Shown here: positions 11,865-23,270 of the stretch, in pieces | How the letters are laid out: every line of letters begins with the position of its first letter | How positions within the stretch are numbered: the first letter of the stretch is position 1 | Assembly: GCA_027924585.1 (NCBI GenBank) | Contig: BSBM01000994.1 | Coordinates: forward strand, 11,105,001-11,169,000 | Length of the DNA stretch: 64,000 nt | From: Larix kaempferi | Taxonomy: Eukaryota; Streptophyta; Pinopsida; Pinales; Pinaceae | Direction of reading: 5' to 3' | Notes under the pieces: generated by a model | Told to the model about the DNA's origin: nothing | Seen by the model: only the letters and a program-made list of their open reading frames with translations | Database searches by the model: none | Translations under genes and position numbers: made by a program

Positions 11865-11883
11865 TCACACTTTAGGGGGCATC
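11865..11883 (+). other. Polypurine tract of element A
   Basis: TTTAGGGGGCATC ends exactly where the 3' LTR begins, as expected for the plus-strand primer. Element E has the near-identical CAGGGGGCAATC in the same position. Confidence 0.8.
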
Positions 11884-12866
11884 TGTTATACCTCAATATT
11901 ACACATTACATATTAGTGTCGCATCCTTGCATTACCGACCTAAACGACAGTTTCCCTTAAAGATCATCTGAACATCCAGAGTGAAAACCATTGACTGAAT
12001 ACTGAAAGCAAAACCTTTTTCTGCCATCTTCCAGCCCAACTTAGCCCTGTTTGTGAGCATTGCCGCTCCTTGCACATCTACAAGGGCGCGGTAGTTAGCA
12101 CTACCGCGTGTTGCTCCTTCTCTGGGGCGCGGTACTACCGCGTTATGCTCAGTTATAGGGGCGCGGTAGTCTGAAATTAGCCTTTTTTCCTTGGATTTTA
12201 GGATTTCGACCTTTGAAAAGATTTTGTTGGGATTACCACCTTTGGTTCGATCCTAACTCCTTCTTTGTTTAGCTGGCCTGATCCACTAAACCCTCCATAG
12301 ATCCACACTTCTCTCTTGTTGGTTAGCCTTCCCATGTGCTATAAGAGAGAAGCTTTCCATGAGCCAAGGGGGGGACTTTTGGGCATCAAACCTATGATCT
12401 TGCAGCCTTGTGGAGATAGCTAGAGGAAGCACTTGGAGCTGGAAGTTGGCTTGGACATCAAGCAACTATTGTACATGACTTCAAGTTGGTAATGGAATAA
12501 CTTGTCTTGTTTTCCCAAATCATTTGTGTTAATTTTGTTTTAATGATATGATTTGTATCTTTCATAGATTTAGATTCTAACTTATGTTTCAGGTTGCTAG
12601 AGAATAGTGCATTCTTGTGTCTTGGTTCCATTTTGATAGGTTCATTCGTGAGGGCTTGGAGATTGGAGCAACTACAAAGACAAGCGTTTGGATAGAAGGT
12701 TAGTTAAACTCCTTCTACTCTTTCTAGCATTTTAATCTTGAGATGTTTGTTAGATCTAGGGATTCAAGGTAGCATTTGTTTCCTTTTTGTCTTAGTATAG
12801 AGTCAGTACATCCTGCTTTATCCTAAGAGAGTTTCTACCTATCCGTAGGGAGAAATTTCTACAACA
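11884..12866 (+). repeat. Element A 3' LTR
   Basis: 983 bp, same length as the 5' LTR, with five transition differences. Followed by TSD CCTTA (12867-12871). The three stem-loops recur at 12060-12169. Confidence 0.95.
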
Positions 12867-12871
12867 CCTTA

Positions 12872-13040
12872 TGAATCCTACTATCTATAGTTAAATCATT
12901 GTTATAACCTTTACCTGTATGTAGTTTATAATAATTTAGTAGTATTAACCCAAAACACCTTAACCCTTAAATCCTAGTTAACCCAAACCACCTTAACCCC
13001 CTAACCCACAAGCTCTAAATCCAAAAACCCCTAAGCACAT
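12872..13040. repeat. Telomere-like array, right remnant
   Basis: Short continuation of the array on the right of element A, with CCTTAACCCTTAAATCC-type units up to about 13030. Together with the TSD it shows that element A landed inside the array. Confidence 0.65.
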
Positions 13041-13364
13041 AAGCACTTGGGGATTATGGTTTAGTTGAGGGCTTAAAGGCCTTTAGGGGGAAGGGGATCT
13101 AGGAATAAATTGACAAATACAGATTTATTGGGAAATAAATGAACTAAACGTTACCCACATAACAAATCAACGTTATACAGAGGCATGCATGTGCTAATAG
13201 AACGTGCATGCTTTTGGTGTGTGCGTGCCCCTATTGAACATGAAAATTTGCAAATGACCCACACTCTTCTCCTGCATTTTTGTTTCACTCATATCACAAT
13301 ATTTTCTCTCTTCTCACAAACAACTCGACAATCACTTTCATTTTGGATTGAATTCACACACATG

Positions 13365-13518
13365 TTGGAGTTTAACTGGCGATTTGGATTCAATACACAC
13401 TAGTTGGACTCTATTTGGCTCTTTGGATTTAATACACACCAGTTCGACTCTATTTGGATCTTTGGATTGAATACACATCAGTTAGACTCTATTTGGCTCT
13501 TTGGATTCAATTCTCATG
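13365..13518 (+). repeat. 39-bp tandem repeat x4
   Basis: Units start at 13365, 13404, 13443 and 13482, exactly 39 bp apart. The core is TTGGACTCTATTTGG, then CTCTTTGGATT and AATACACACCAG. The flanking 13041-13364 and 13519-13587 show no gene. Confidence 0.8.
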
Positions 13519-13587
13519 TTTCTTGGACACACTTGAACTCTTCTTACATCTAGTGGATACATCAAAATACCATTTTACATTGCAAGT

Positions 13588-14164
13588 TGTTGATGTAAAT
13601 GTAACTTCTGAAGATATTCAATTGTATTTTATATTGATATTATTATTGTATTTTATTTGTACCTCCGACGAAGATGTTTTTCCCTCCAGTCAGAGATGTC
13701 ATTATTGCATTTGGTCACGTAAGTTCATTGAGGTAAAACCTCCATTGTAAGTCGGGGTGATAGATCCCGTAGAGTCAAATGTATTAGGGTTATTGAGTCT
13801 TCCTAGAGAAGTTAGTCGAGTCAGGTTTAGTTGCGGCTAACCTAGTTAGTGAAAAGTAAAGTATAAATACAGATCTAATATCTCTCATTTGAGCAGACAC
13901 TCACTCACACAAGCTCACATAAGCAAGAGAGAGAGGACAAGTTCGTTGGTGAAGAAGAGAGAAGCTGCAAAAGACTTATTTTTGGGTTTTCCATTTTTGG
14001 CTTGATATTGTATTAATGACGAAACTATCTTTGAGGAAGTTGCGGGGTTTTATCCTTTATGGTTTCCCCGAGGAAAAATATTGTGTTTTTTGTGTATTTT
14101 TTTGCTTGTTATTATTTCAGTTAAATATCCTAGATAATATTTATTTAAAGTAGAATTACTAACA
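13588..14164 (+). repeat. Element B 5' LTR
   Basis: TGTTGATG...CTAACA with a TATA box TATAAATA at 13862-13869. The 3' LTR has the same box at 19190-19197. Followed at 14165 by TTGTATTAGAGCC, a degenerate form of the tRNA-iMet primer site (TGGTATCAGAGC). Confidence 0.9.
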
Positions 14165-14598
14165 TTGTATTAGAGCCTGCCTAAAAATAAGACATTGTGC
14201 AGTAGTGGGAATCTAGGGATTCTAAGTTTGAGGTCTTCTCTCCACAGATAATAAAGAAAAGAAGTCTAGGATAAATATCCCTATAAGGGAACATCTTTTT
14301 GTCAAAGCATAATCAAATTTCGAGAATTTTCATTTTTGGACCCGTCACTCCTACCGGAGGAAAAATAGGGTATCAGTTATTTTGGAATTTTGTCTACGGA
14401 TTTAGAAAAGTGAGTACATTGGACAACTCACCTTGAGGAGGCACATCTTCCTGTCCAATTAGAACTTCAAGATTCCAAGTTTGAAAAATTATGTTTTCTC
14501 TAAGAAACCCTAGTCCAGCCAGCTCCAGAACTAGGTTGGGCATCTCTAATTAGTAAGATCTAAATCTTTGCTATTTCCATTTGAGGTACTCATTCAAT

Positions 14599-15516
14599 AT
14601 GTCTCACCACACCAAGCTTGAGGATAAGCTTGAAGGAGGTGATAAATTTCGAGCATGGAAGTATAGGATTTCCCTTGGCCTTGAATAAAATGATTTGGAC
14701 AAGTATGTGAATGAAGAGGTTCCAGCACCAGAGGGAGATGAGGCTAAAGCTATCCATAAGAATAAATTGGTTAAATACAAGAGAATTATTGTTGAATCCA
14801 TTAAAGATCGTCTCATCCCACATGTGTCATCCTTGAGGACACCCAAGGAGATGTTCAATGCATTGACAAGACTATTCGAAGGGAAGACCATCAGTCAAAT
14901 GATGACATTGAGGAACCAAATCAAGAACATAAGGATCCAGAACTCATAAACCATTCAATCCTATTTTAAAAGGGTCTCATAGATCAAGGAGCAACCTGAA
15001 GAAGTTGAAGAGGAGGTAGAAGAAGGATATATTTTTAATACCACCTTGAATGGTCTCCCAAGATCATTGGTCTCATTCATTCAAGGGATATGTGCCAGGA
15101 AGAAGTTGATCTCATTTAGCAGACTATGGGAGGAATGTACAAAGGAAGAAGCTTGACTTGTGGCACAAGAAGAGAAGATGGGAACAAATCATGATCAATA
15201 TCTCACAGCTCATGCTAGAATAAAACACAAGAGGGAGCACCTTCATCATAACAAGAGGGAGAACCACAATCAAAGTAAGATGGATAAATACGATAGACAA
15301 AGAAGACCCAGAAGAGATCTATCCAACATTAGATTTTATACATGTGATGAGAAGGGACACTACTCCAAAGATTGTCCTAGAAATAGAGGTCACTCCAAGA
15401 AGACAAACAAGAAGAGGCATTATGCTCACACCGCTGAAGATGATGAACCCACAAGGAAAAGAACCAGAGAAGAAGAAATACATGATTCTTCATGTGATGA
15501 AGAATATGTACTATAA
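14599..15516 (+). pseudogene. Copia Gag pseudogene (element B)
   Basis: A single frame of about 305 codons starting at the ATG at 14599, within 'MSHHTKLEDKLEGG', followed by 'RAWKYRISLGLE', typical of copia Gag N-termini. It ends with a basic stretch and a zinc knuckle in which the first cysteine is lost (FYTCDEKGHYSKDC, where CYTC is expected). At least four in-frame stops break it, among them TAA in GLE*NDLDKY and TGA in EEA*LVAQ. There is no frameshift. It would form the virus-like particle if intact. Family assignment is confident; the gene is dead. Confidence 0.8.
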
Positions 15517-16463
15517 TGAAGGTAACCCGTTAGAAGGGTTCATTCAGAAGGTTCCACCTCATAAGGTTAAGCTAGAGATGACTTTCAGTATTACATGAAA
15601 GGAATAGGAGAAGCTACTAACGATTTGGACTCTAGAAAACAAATAAGATCCATGCTCTATGGAAGCCTCTTATCCATTTCATCATTGGTTAGGATACAGA
15701 AGAAAGGATACACAAAGTCTACTCCAGCACAAAGAACAAGTGTATAACACTTGCTCAACATTTCCGATCATAAGCAACAAAGGCACATGTCCTCATAATC
15801 AGTTGATTAAATAGAGCACACTGTCAGAGACTACGGTAGTTCCTACAAGGAAACAAATATTAAGAGGGAGTCCACCCAACAACCAAACAAAGATAAGTAT
15901 TTGAATTTTCATTTCTTGTATGCTTAAATATTGTTCAGTTGTTTACATATTTATGTTTCTAGGTTAAGTATGTTAGAACAATGAGCATAATGCTACTAAT
16001 GTGCATGTGATGAGTAAGTGGCCTATGTTACTGTACAACATTCCATTGCTACTTATCTAGAATGAAACCTCTTTGCTGACATGTTGGGAGTAGTGCACAC
16101 TCTTAACAATGTTCTGGTAGAGATGGAAGGAATCTAGAAAGTTATTGTATGAATACGGGATATAGATGAATGTTGTGTTGAAACCTTGGATAATATAGTT
16201 GCATAACTGTGTGACCCATGTCCTTATGCATAAGAATTTGTTTTGAAAATTATGAAATGTTTCTAATCATACAACTGAATTTGAATTGTAGGAAATACTG
16301 TGCACCATCACCTACAAGAGAATAAAGATGGGACTTGTTCCATAGAACAAGTGACAATGATTTAAAATAAAATTCAAGAAAATCATGAATACCGCGACAT
16401 GGCAGAACCACATGAACCTGTAGATCCACCTCATGATAATAAATCCCACAAAATAAGATCATC
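15517..16463 (+). other. Element B stretch where protease/integrase are missing
   Basis: About 950 bp between gag and RT. A normal copia element has protease and integrase here, usually well over 1.5 kb. I find no protease DxG motif, no HHCC zinc finger and no DDE residues in either strand. It is best read as a deletion with filler or heavily decayed sequence. Confidence 0.55.
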
Positions 16464-18103
16464 ATGGGCACAAGAGGAAATACAAGATGCAGAGAAGTAT
16501 GGAGCTCCAAATGGGATGCACAAAAAAGAAAGAGACCTAGACCATACTCTAGCTATGTGGCCCTTCTTTGTGACATCATTGAAAAAGTACCTTCCAACTA
16601 TGAGGAAGTAGCAGAGAAGAAAGAATGGAAGGATGCAATGATCGAGGAGTACGAGTCGATTATGAAGAATGATGTCTAGGAGATATTTCCGATACCATAA
16701 GGGAATTTTGTTGTGACTTCGAAGTGGATCTACAAGATCAAGCATGTGGAAGATGGCAACATTGAGAAACACAAGGAAATATTTGTGGAATGTCGCTTCT
16801 CCAAGATAGAATGTATAGACTACGATGAGATGTTTTCACCTATATCCAGATACGCTTCCATCAGATCTATATTTGCATTGGTTGCAGTGATGGAATGGAA
16901 GGTACAACATATGGATGTCAAGACAGCATTCTTAAATGGTGTAGTCGAAGAGGAAGTGTACATGGAGCAGTCACTGGGATTTGAGACACATTACATGAAG
17001 ACTCGTGTGTGCAAATTGAAGAAGGACTTGTACAGATTGAAGCAGGCACCGAGGATGTGGTATAGCAGGATGGATAGTTTCCTGATGAGCTTGGGATTTA
17101 CTAAGAGTAAAGCGGATTCCAACCTTTACTTTAAGTTTGAAGCAGGAAGTCTAGTGATACTTCTATTATATGTAGATGACTTGTTTTTGACAGGTGAGGA
17201 TGAGCTCATTGTAGATGTGAAGAGGAGGCTTGCTACAGTGTTCGAGATGAAGGAGCTAGGTATGATGCATTATTTCTTAGGAATGGAGGTGTGGTAGAGT
17301 GTGGATGGAATATTTCTTGCACAAGGGAAGTATACAGTGGATATTCTGAAGATATTCAGAATGATGGAATGCAAGGCTATGGCAACACCCATGGAATAAA
17401 ACTTGAAGCTACTGTGTGATGCTTCATCAGAGTTAGTTGATGCCATGATGTATCATCAGATGATTGGTTCATTGATGTACCTAATGAACATGGGACCAGA
17501 CATATGCTTTGCTGTGAACACCCTGATCCAGTTCCTAATGGATCTGAGACATGTTCACCTGATTTCTGCAAAGCATGTATTGAGGTACTTAAAGGGTACA
17601 GTTGAATATGGGCTCAAGTATGATGTGAATCAGAAGATTAACCTACAAGGTTATGTTGATTCGGATTGGGTAGACAATGCCGCAGATAGGAAGATCACTT
17701 CGGGATGTTGCTTCAATATGGGATCCGGTATGATCTCCTGGTTTAGCAAGAGTAGTTGTGCATGGCACTGAGTACAGCCGAAGCAAAGTATGTTGCATCT
17801 TGTTTGAATAGTTGTGAGGTAGTATGGCTTAGGAAGCTACTGTCTAATTTGTTTGATATCCAGTTAGAGGTGACTTGTATTTTTTGTGACAACCATAGTT
17901 ATGTGAAGTTGTCTGAGAACCCAGTGTTCCATGATAGGTCGAAGCACATTGAGATCAAGTACCACTATATCACCTATATGGTGCAGAGAGGAGTAGTGAA
18001 GGTCCAGTATATAGAGAGAGGCGACCAGATAGTCAATGTGCTGACCAAGCCATTAGCGAGAGTGAATTTCGAGTACTTTAGAGAGAAGCTTGGTGTTCTC
18101 TAG
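16464..18103 (+). pseudogene. Copia reverse transcriptase-RNase H pseudogene (element B)
   Basis: RT begins near 16560 (EEVAEKKEWKDAMIEEY) and runs through TSKWIYKIKHVEDG, MDVKTAFLNGVVEEEVYMEQ and the catalytic LLYVDDLFLTG (near 17170). RNase H follows with VDSDWVDNAADRKITSG, STAEAKYVA and CDNHSYVKLSENP, so its acidic residues remain. Breaks: stops at 16677 (DV*EIF), 17295 and near 17398, and a frameshift near 17750 between SKSSCAWH and STAEAKY. It would copy the element's RNA into DNA if intact. The sequence type (HMDVKTAFLNG, LKQAP) is ordinary plant copia. Confidence 0.88.
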
Positions 18104-18149
18104 GTTGAGGTTCCTCCTAAGAGGAAGTGATGAGACCAAAAGACGTAGA

Positions 18150-18560
18150 TGCACTGGTTCTCGCATGGTGGAAGACAGTTTTTCCATTGGGACATAATGC
18201 ACTTGGTGTGCCTCGGGATGTACTACCATGTTGGAGAATATAGTGCCATTCTCGCATGGTGGTAGGCGTAGGTGGTCCTTGGGATGTAATGAATTTGGGA
18301 TGGTCCTGATTGTCCTCCCATTTTGGTAGATGTAGGGGCTAGTTCTCGTATGGTGGTAGGAATAGGTGGTCCTTGGGACGTATTGCATCTAGGATGCTCC
18401 TGATTTTCCTCCCATACTGGAGACGTTGAGAGGTCCACCGCTCATAAGACACTGTTTGTGCTCCTAGGCAAGATCTCGCATGGCGGAAGGCATAGGTTGT
18501 CCTTAGGGACGTAATGCACTTGGGGTGCTCTGGATTATCCTCCTATGTTGGTAGATGCGG
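18150..18560 (+). repeat. About four ~95-120-bp tandem repeats in element B 3' region
   Basis: Units begin with CTCGCATGGTGG near 18157, 18251, 18345 (CTCGTATGGTGG) and 18476 (CTCGCATGGCGG). Each is followed by GTAGGTGGTCCTTGGGA or a variant, then TGCTCCTGATTTTCCTCCCAT. They lie between RNase H and the 3' LTR. Most of the rest of 18104-18969 holds nothing I recognise. Confidence 0.7.
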
Positions 18561-18956
18561 GATGATTGTTGTGGGACATGAAATGTGCATCTAGGTTATG
18601 CTCCATGTGATTATGAGATGATTTGGAGACGATGAGGCAATAGTAGGAGAGGTAGGTGATTGCAGTGGAAATGTAATGACTAGTCCTGGGTTGTACCTAC
18701 TTGATGCCTTGCTCGTGGAGATTGTGAATACCTACATGACGGCTAGGCCTACATTCAGCCTATAGAACTTCCTACGATGGATAGATTTGAGAGATGTAAC
18801 TAATCAATGATCAACGGAATGAATATTGTTGTAGCATAAAAAATGATGATCCAGTGTGGATGATTATGTTCCAGCATTGAAGATGATCCATCGATGATGA
18901 CGTTGTCCTGAATTTTGTCCAAAGTGATGATTACTTTGGTGAGATAATACCTTCCT

Positions 18957-18969
18957 AGTTAAGAGGGGG
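18957..18969 (+). other. Polypurine tract of element B
   Basis: AGTTAAGAGGGGG directly precedes the TGTTGATG start of the 3' LTR. Confidence 0.7.
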
Positions 18970-19494
18970 TGTTGATGTAAATGTAACTTCAGAATATATT
19001 CAATTGTATTTTATATTGATACTATTATTGTATTTTATTTGTACCTTCGATGGAGATGTGTTTATTTGAGGCTGATAGATCCCCTAGAGTCAAATTTAGT
19101 AGGGTTATTGAGTCTTCCTAGTGAATTCGGCCCAGTCAGGTTTAGTTGAGGCCAACCTAGTTAGTGAAAAAGTCAAGTGAAAAGTAAAGTATAAATAGAG
19201 AGCTAATCTCTCTCATTTGAACACACACTCACTCACACAAGTTTGCATAAGCAAGGCAGAGAGGAAAATTTCGCTGATGAAGAAGAGAGAAGCTACAAAA
19301 GACTTATTTTTGGGTTTTCCATTTTTGACTTGATATTGTATTAGTGACGAAACTATCTTTGAGGAAGTTACGGGATTTTCTCCTTTATGGTTTCCCTGAG
19401 GAAAACTATTGTGTATTTTGTGTATTGTTGTGCTTGTTATTATTTCAGTTAAATATCCTAGATAATATTGATTTAAAGTAGAAAAACTAACACA
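18970..19494 (+). repeat. Element B 3' LTR
   Basis: 525 bp, TGTTGATG...CTAACA, clearly the partner of 13588-14164 but with many differences and a shorter segment after 'ACCTTCGATGG'. An old insertion. Confidence 0.9.
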
Positions 19495-20813
19495 ATCAAA
19501 GATCAATCCTTGAGGTATGGTGACAATTTTTCCTTATGAATTGCATTTTAGTCTTCATTCACTTTGTTTGAATTGTATGTATTGTAGTATTTCCTGATGA
19601 ATTGTATGATAAATGTATTTTAGTCTTCTTAATATTCATCATAGACAATAAATAACATCTTACCACAAAAAAACCTACAACATGCACCAAACAATGCTTT
19701 CAACCTTTCATAAAGAAGATAACTAAGAAAACTTACTTGCATCACCACCAATAACCTTTCATAATCACATAACTCCATCCAATACACAATTTTTTTTTGA
19801 ATTCCTCATGATTTCACTACAAAAACTCACACAAACTATAATATCCCCTGATACGATGTCAAAAGATATCAACTCATTTCAAACTTTAAAACATAAAATT
19901 TGCAAGTAGAAACTAATTCTCAAAATTAGTAAAGAAGAAAGTATACTAGGTCACTATTAAACCCACCCAAGACTTGATAGATGAAGAATTTATGATATGA
20001 AAAATGTATTGGGGAGTGTGCATAAGTAAGGACAACAACATCAAGGACAAATTGAGAGTTCTATGCACAAGGTACTGGATCCATTTATGTTTCAACAATA
20101 GCTCCGCTAGAGTCTACTCCAAGGCTTCCTAGGCAAACCAACATATGAAAAATAAATTCATTCACTTACAGTTGAAATCAACCAGAGTTGGATGATAGGT
20201 CAATTAACCCCTAATATACTACTGGACAAGATTTAATAAGGTTTTTGGATGATCTGGCAGTGTTTGGATGCAAAGGGAGAAACAACACTATGTAGGATTG
20301 CTCCACTAGCACTAGCAAATTCTGACCCAAAATATGATGTGAAAATATGACGACATATGATGAAATAGACTATGTCGTCATATTTTACCTTCAAAATTAT
20401 GAATTTTGATTAATTTTTTTTAATTGATACATGGACTTGTTGGATATTCGACGACAGTTAGATATACGATGAGTACAGTCGGATAACTGATAGGTATCAT
20501 CGGATATCTGATAGGTATCGTGGGATATCCAACACAAATTCTATAATGGTAACTATGGTCATATCATCAGATATCCAACACTGATTCTATAACGGTAACT
20601 ATGGTCATATCATCGGATATCTGATGAAACTTATTGATTTTAAAATATATAAATTATGGAAACATTCCAACATGTTTTCTATACAAGCGACGGTTTGCGT
20701 AAATTATTTTATTCTTCGACAGATTATTTTCCGAAGAAGAATACATAATTATATATATTGTTTTTGTGATTAAAAATAGCGAAGTGTGAAGCTCTATTTT
20801 CTAAGATCGATAA
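19495..20813. other. AT-rich intergenic stretch with local direct repeats
   Basis: No gene is visible. Two repeats stand out: a ~50-bp imperfect repeat (TGAATTG, then TTTTAGTCTTC) at 19540-19640, and a ~60-bp direct repeat at 20540-20630 (GGTAACTATGGTCATATCATC twice) next to GGATATC-type short repeats at 20460-20530. Confidence 0.55.
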
Positions 20814-21338
20814 TGATGCACATCGCAATTATAATTATTGCCGGATGCTAGCTTTGACACATCTTTGACCAGTCAGCGGCGTCGACACAACTTCGACAAG
20901 TTCCAACTTTGACAAATCTGCGACTTTGACATGTTCTGTGACCTCACAGTTTTGCGACATCGACATACAAGGTCAATCTGCGACTTGTGACTGTCAAACT
21001 TCGACAGACTGTCTCTCTGTCTTCCAGTCGACTATAATGGTTGAACTGCCGAACCGTTCTAACATCTTTTGTAATTCAACGTAACGGGGAAGCACCCAAG
21101 TGTCTCAGCACTCTCTATATAAGCATGTATAATACTGTAACATACATCAATTCATGAACTTATATTCATTAATAGAAATCAGTTCGCATTCCTGCGTATT
21201 GTTTGTGTACATTTGTGTTTTGTTTGTGTAGTGTATGCCTTCTTTGCGCATTCTATTTCTTAAGCTTCCGCAATAACAAAGCCAACTCATTAAGTCAAAC
21301 TATTGTCCCCCTCGTGCTTCCTGGCCACGTGCGGATCA
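20814..21338 (+). repeat. Element C 5' LTR
   Basis: Begins TGATGCACATCGC and ends GCGGATCA. TATA box TATATAAG at 21116-21123. Many TTCGACA/TTTGACA subrepeats at 20850-21010. Followed by TTGGTATTATAG, a degenerate tRNA-iMet primer site. Confidence 0.88.
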
Positions 21339-21465
21339 TTGGTATTATAGAAGTCATCTTTTTTCATGCTTAAGTTTGTGTAGACACTTCCAACGAAGTT
21401 ACCAACTTATTCCTGTTCAAACACGTCCGCGAGCTTAGGAATCCAAGCAGACGCTACCTCCAAAA

Positions 21466-23270
21466 ATGGAAGAAGTAACAGACGATAGACTTGGAGTTGA
21501 TGAGAAAACACAAATTATTGAGCAAGCACTAGCTCGAAAATGAACTGAGATGTTCGCCCAGTTCAATGAAATTCTCATGCGATTTGCTTCGACATCCGGA
21601 GGATTTTCAACGAGAACTCACTACGATAAAATCATCCCGTTCAAAGTGAAAATGAATTTGGACATACCGAATCTTGAAGGAAAGATTAACACAGAATCCG
21701 TCGATAATTGGGTGCAACAATTGGAATCCTATTACACTGTGAATTAACTCTTAGAAGCTAACAAGATCACCATTGAAACCTTAAAGATGTCAACATCTAT
21801 GCACTACTAGTGGGAGAACCTCTTGACAAATATGGAGAAAAGCGAATACCCCATCGAAACATGGGATAAATTTTTCGAAGACATCCGAAAATAATTTTAC
21901 CCACCCAAATACCTCGAGCAGTAGTATAATAAGTGGCAGCAGCTAAGGAAATGAAAAGATCGATCAGTACATAGTTACACCGACGAGTTCTATCGGCTCA
22001 TGGCTAGACTTGGCATCCAAGAAGAAGAGAAATTGCTTGTTCTAAAGTACATCAACGGATTTTCCCAGTATATTCAGCAAGAGATGGAATTTATGACTGT
22101 CATTACGCTTGCGGATGCATTCGACTATGCCAGTAAAATCAAAACCAAGTAGAAGGGAAAAGAATGCTTCGCAACAAAGTCGACATCAAGACGACCACCT
22201 GACAAGAGGACATCAGCCGACTTCAACAAGTCAAAATCTTCTCAGCCAACTCTGCCAAAGCCAGATCATGACAAAAGGACTTTTCAGAAAAGGGAACGTA
22301 GCAAACAACCACCGACCGAAAAATTGTGCAATTACCATCACTCATCTTGGCATGATACATTTGAATGCAAAGCTCAGAAGACATTTTTGGCAAAAGTGTC
22401 GTCATCCAACGCGTTCAACAATATGGTGGAAGAATCTGATCCATATGCAATGAACCTTTTGACATCGACATCAACCACTCTAGCAGCCTCGACCATCGTT
22501 GACGAGGAGGAACAAGAGCGCCTGTTCCATACACGGATATGGTTTCAACACAACCCATTACATGTGATTGTGGAAAATAGTAGCCAGAAGAACATCATCT
22601 CCTAAGATCTTGTGAAGAAACTAGGTCTTTTCACCACTCTGCATCCTCATCCTTACAACATCAATTGCATGAAGGATGGATAGGAACTACGAATCACCCG
22701 ACAATACAAACTCACCTAGTTCATAAAGACTTTCGAAGATGAAGTACTATGTGATGTAGCACCACTCTCTGTATCCAATTCCCTATTTGGGAAACCTTAC
22801 ATATGGGATTTCCATGGAAGTTATTAGTCACAACCGCAGAAGGTGATTGTCAAAATCCAAAATCAATGGTACTACATACCAGAGTGATGACCTACACCAA
22901 CGGTTTCAATGATATATACTAAACATACAAAGAAGCTCATCAATCATTCTCAGAAGTTTGCATTAATCATGATCAAACCGCAACATTCTAGGAAGACTAC
23001 AACAACGAGTCGACTCACCAACCAAAGAAGCTCCCGACCGAAGCAGTTGATCAACAATGTTCTCGACGAGTATCGAAGTTTATTCCAAGATCCAGATGGA
23101 GTACCTCGACATTTCCAGCTAAACCACTCCATTGAACTTGCTCCTGGTTCTTCTTTTCCTAACGCATCTATTTACAAAAGATCCATTCTTGAAAATGAAG
23201 AGATTCACAGACATCCAATATTTGATCTAAAAAAGGTCATATTTGACCCAACTCGTATCCTTGTGGAAGT
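21466..23270 (+). pseudogene. Ty3 Gag-protease pseudogene (element C)
   Basis: One frame from the ATG at 21466, broken by many stops (for example at 21541, 21745, 21892 and 22150). Gag is recognisable in NLEGKINTESVDNWVQQLESYY and the following WDKFFEDIRK, FYPPKYLEQ and YTDEFYRLMARLGI. A protease remnant reads VIVENSSQKNIIS; DNGS is expected, so the catalytic aspartate is gone. Then comes the RT approach, YRSLFQDPDGVP. A frameshift near 23270 moves the RT to another frame. Not functional. Confidence 0.75.

Larger units (their letters stand above)
3742..12866 (+). mobile_element. Element A: young non-autonomous Ty3-type LTR retrotransposon
   Basis: Complete element with two 983-bp LTRs (3742-4724 and 11884-12866) and target site duplication CCTTA at 3737-3741 and 12867-12871. 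I count five differences between the LTRs, all C/T or G/A, so the insertion is recent. Inside are a tRNA-Arg-type primer site, a 2.5-kb leader, one Gag-like/protease ORF, a stem-loop array and a polypurine tract. There is no reverse transcriptase, RNase H or integrase, so it must borrow them. Element E shares its polypurine tract type and stem-loop array in the same position and is a plausible relative of the helper. Confidence 0.93.
13588..19494 (+). mobile_element. Element B: decayed Ty1/copia retrotransposon, integrase deleted
   Basis: LTRs at 13588-14164 (577 bp) and 18970-19494 (525 bp), both TGTTGATGTAA...CTAACA. Most of the length difference lies near 13680-13760. Order inside: degenerate tRNA-iMet primer site, gag, a ~1-kb stretch without domains, reverse transcriptase and RNase H, a tandem-repeat region, polypurine tract. 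RT after where integrase belongs is the Ty1/copia order, but protease and integrase are missing. The flanking pentamers (CAAGT left, CAATC right) match in only three bases, so no clear TSD remains. There are stops and a frameshift in every coding part. Confidence 0.9.

Noticed and set aside
10909-11960. Protein genes between the element A array and its 3' LTR
   Set aside because: Overlapping short frames with no domain, and no sign of conservation in the matching part of element E.
13583-19499. A target site duplication for element B
   Set aside because: CAAGT and CAATC match in only three of five bases, so I do not claim it.
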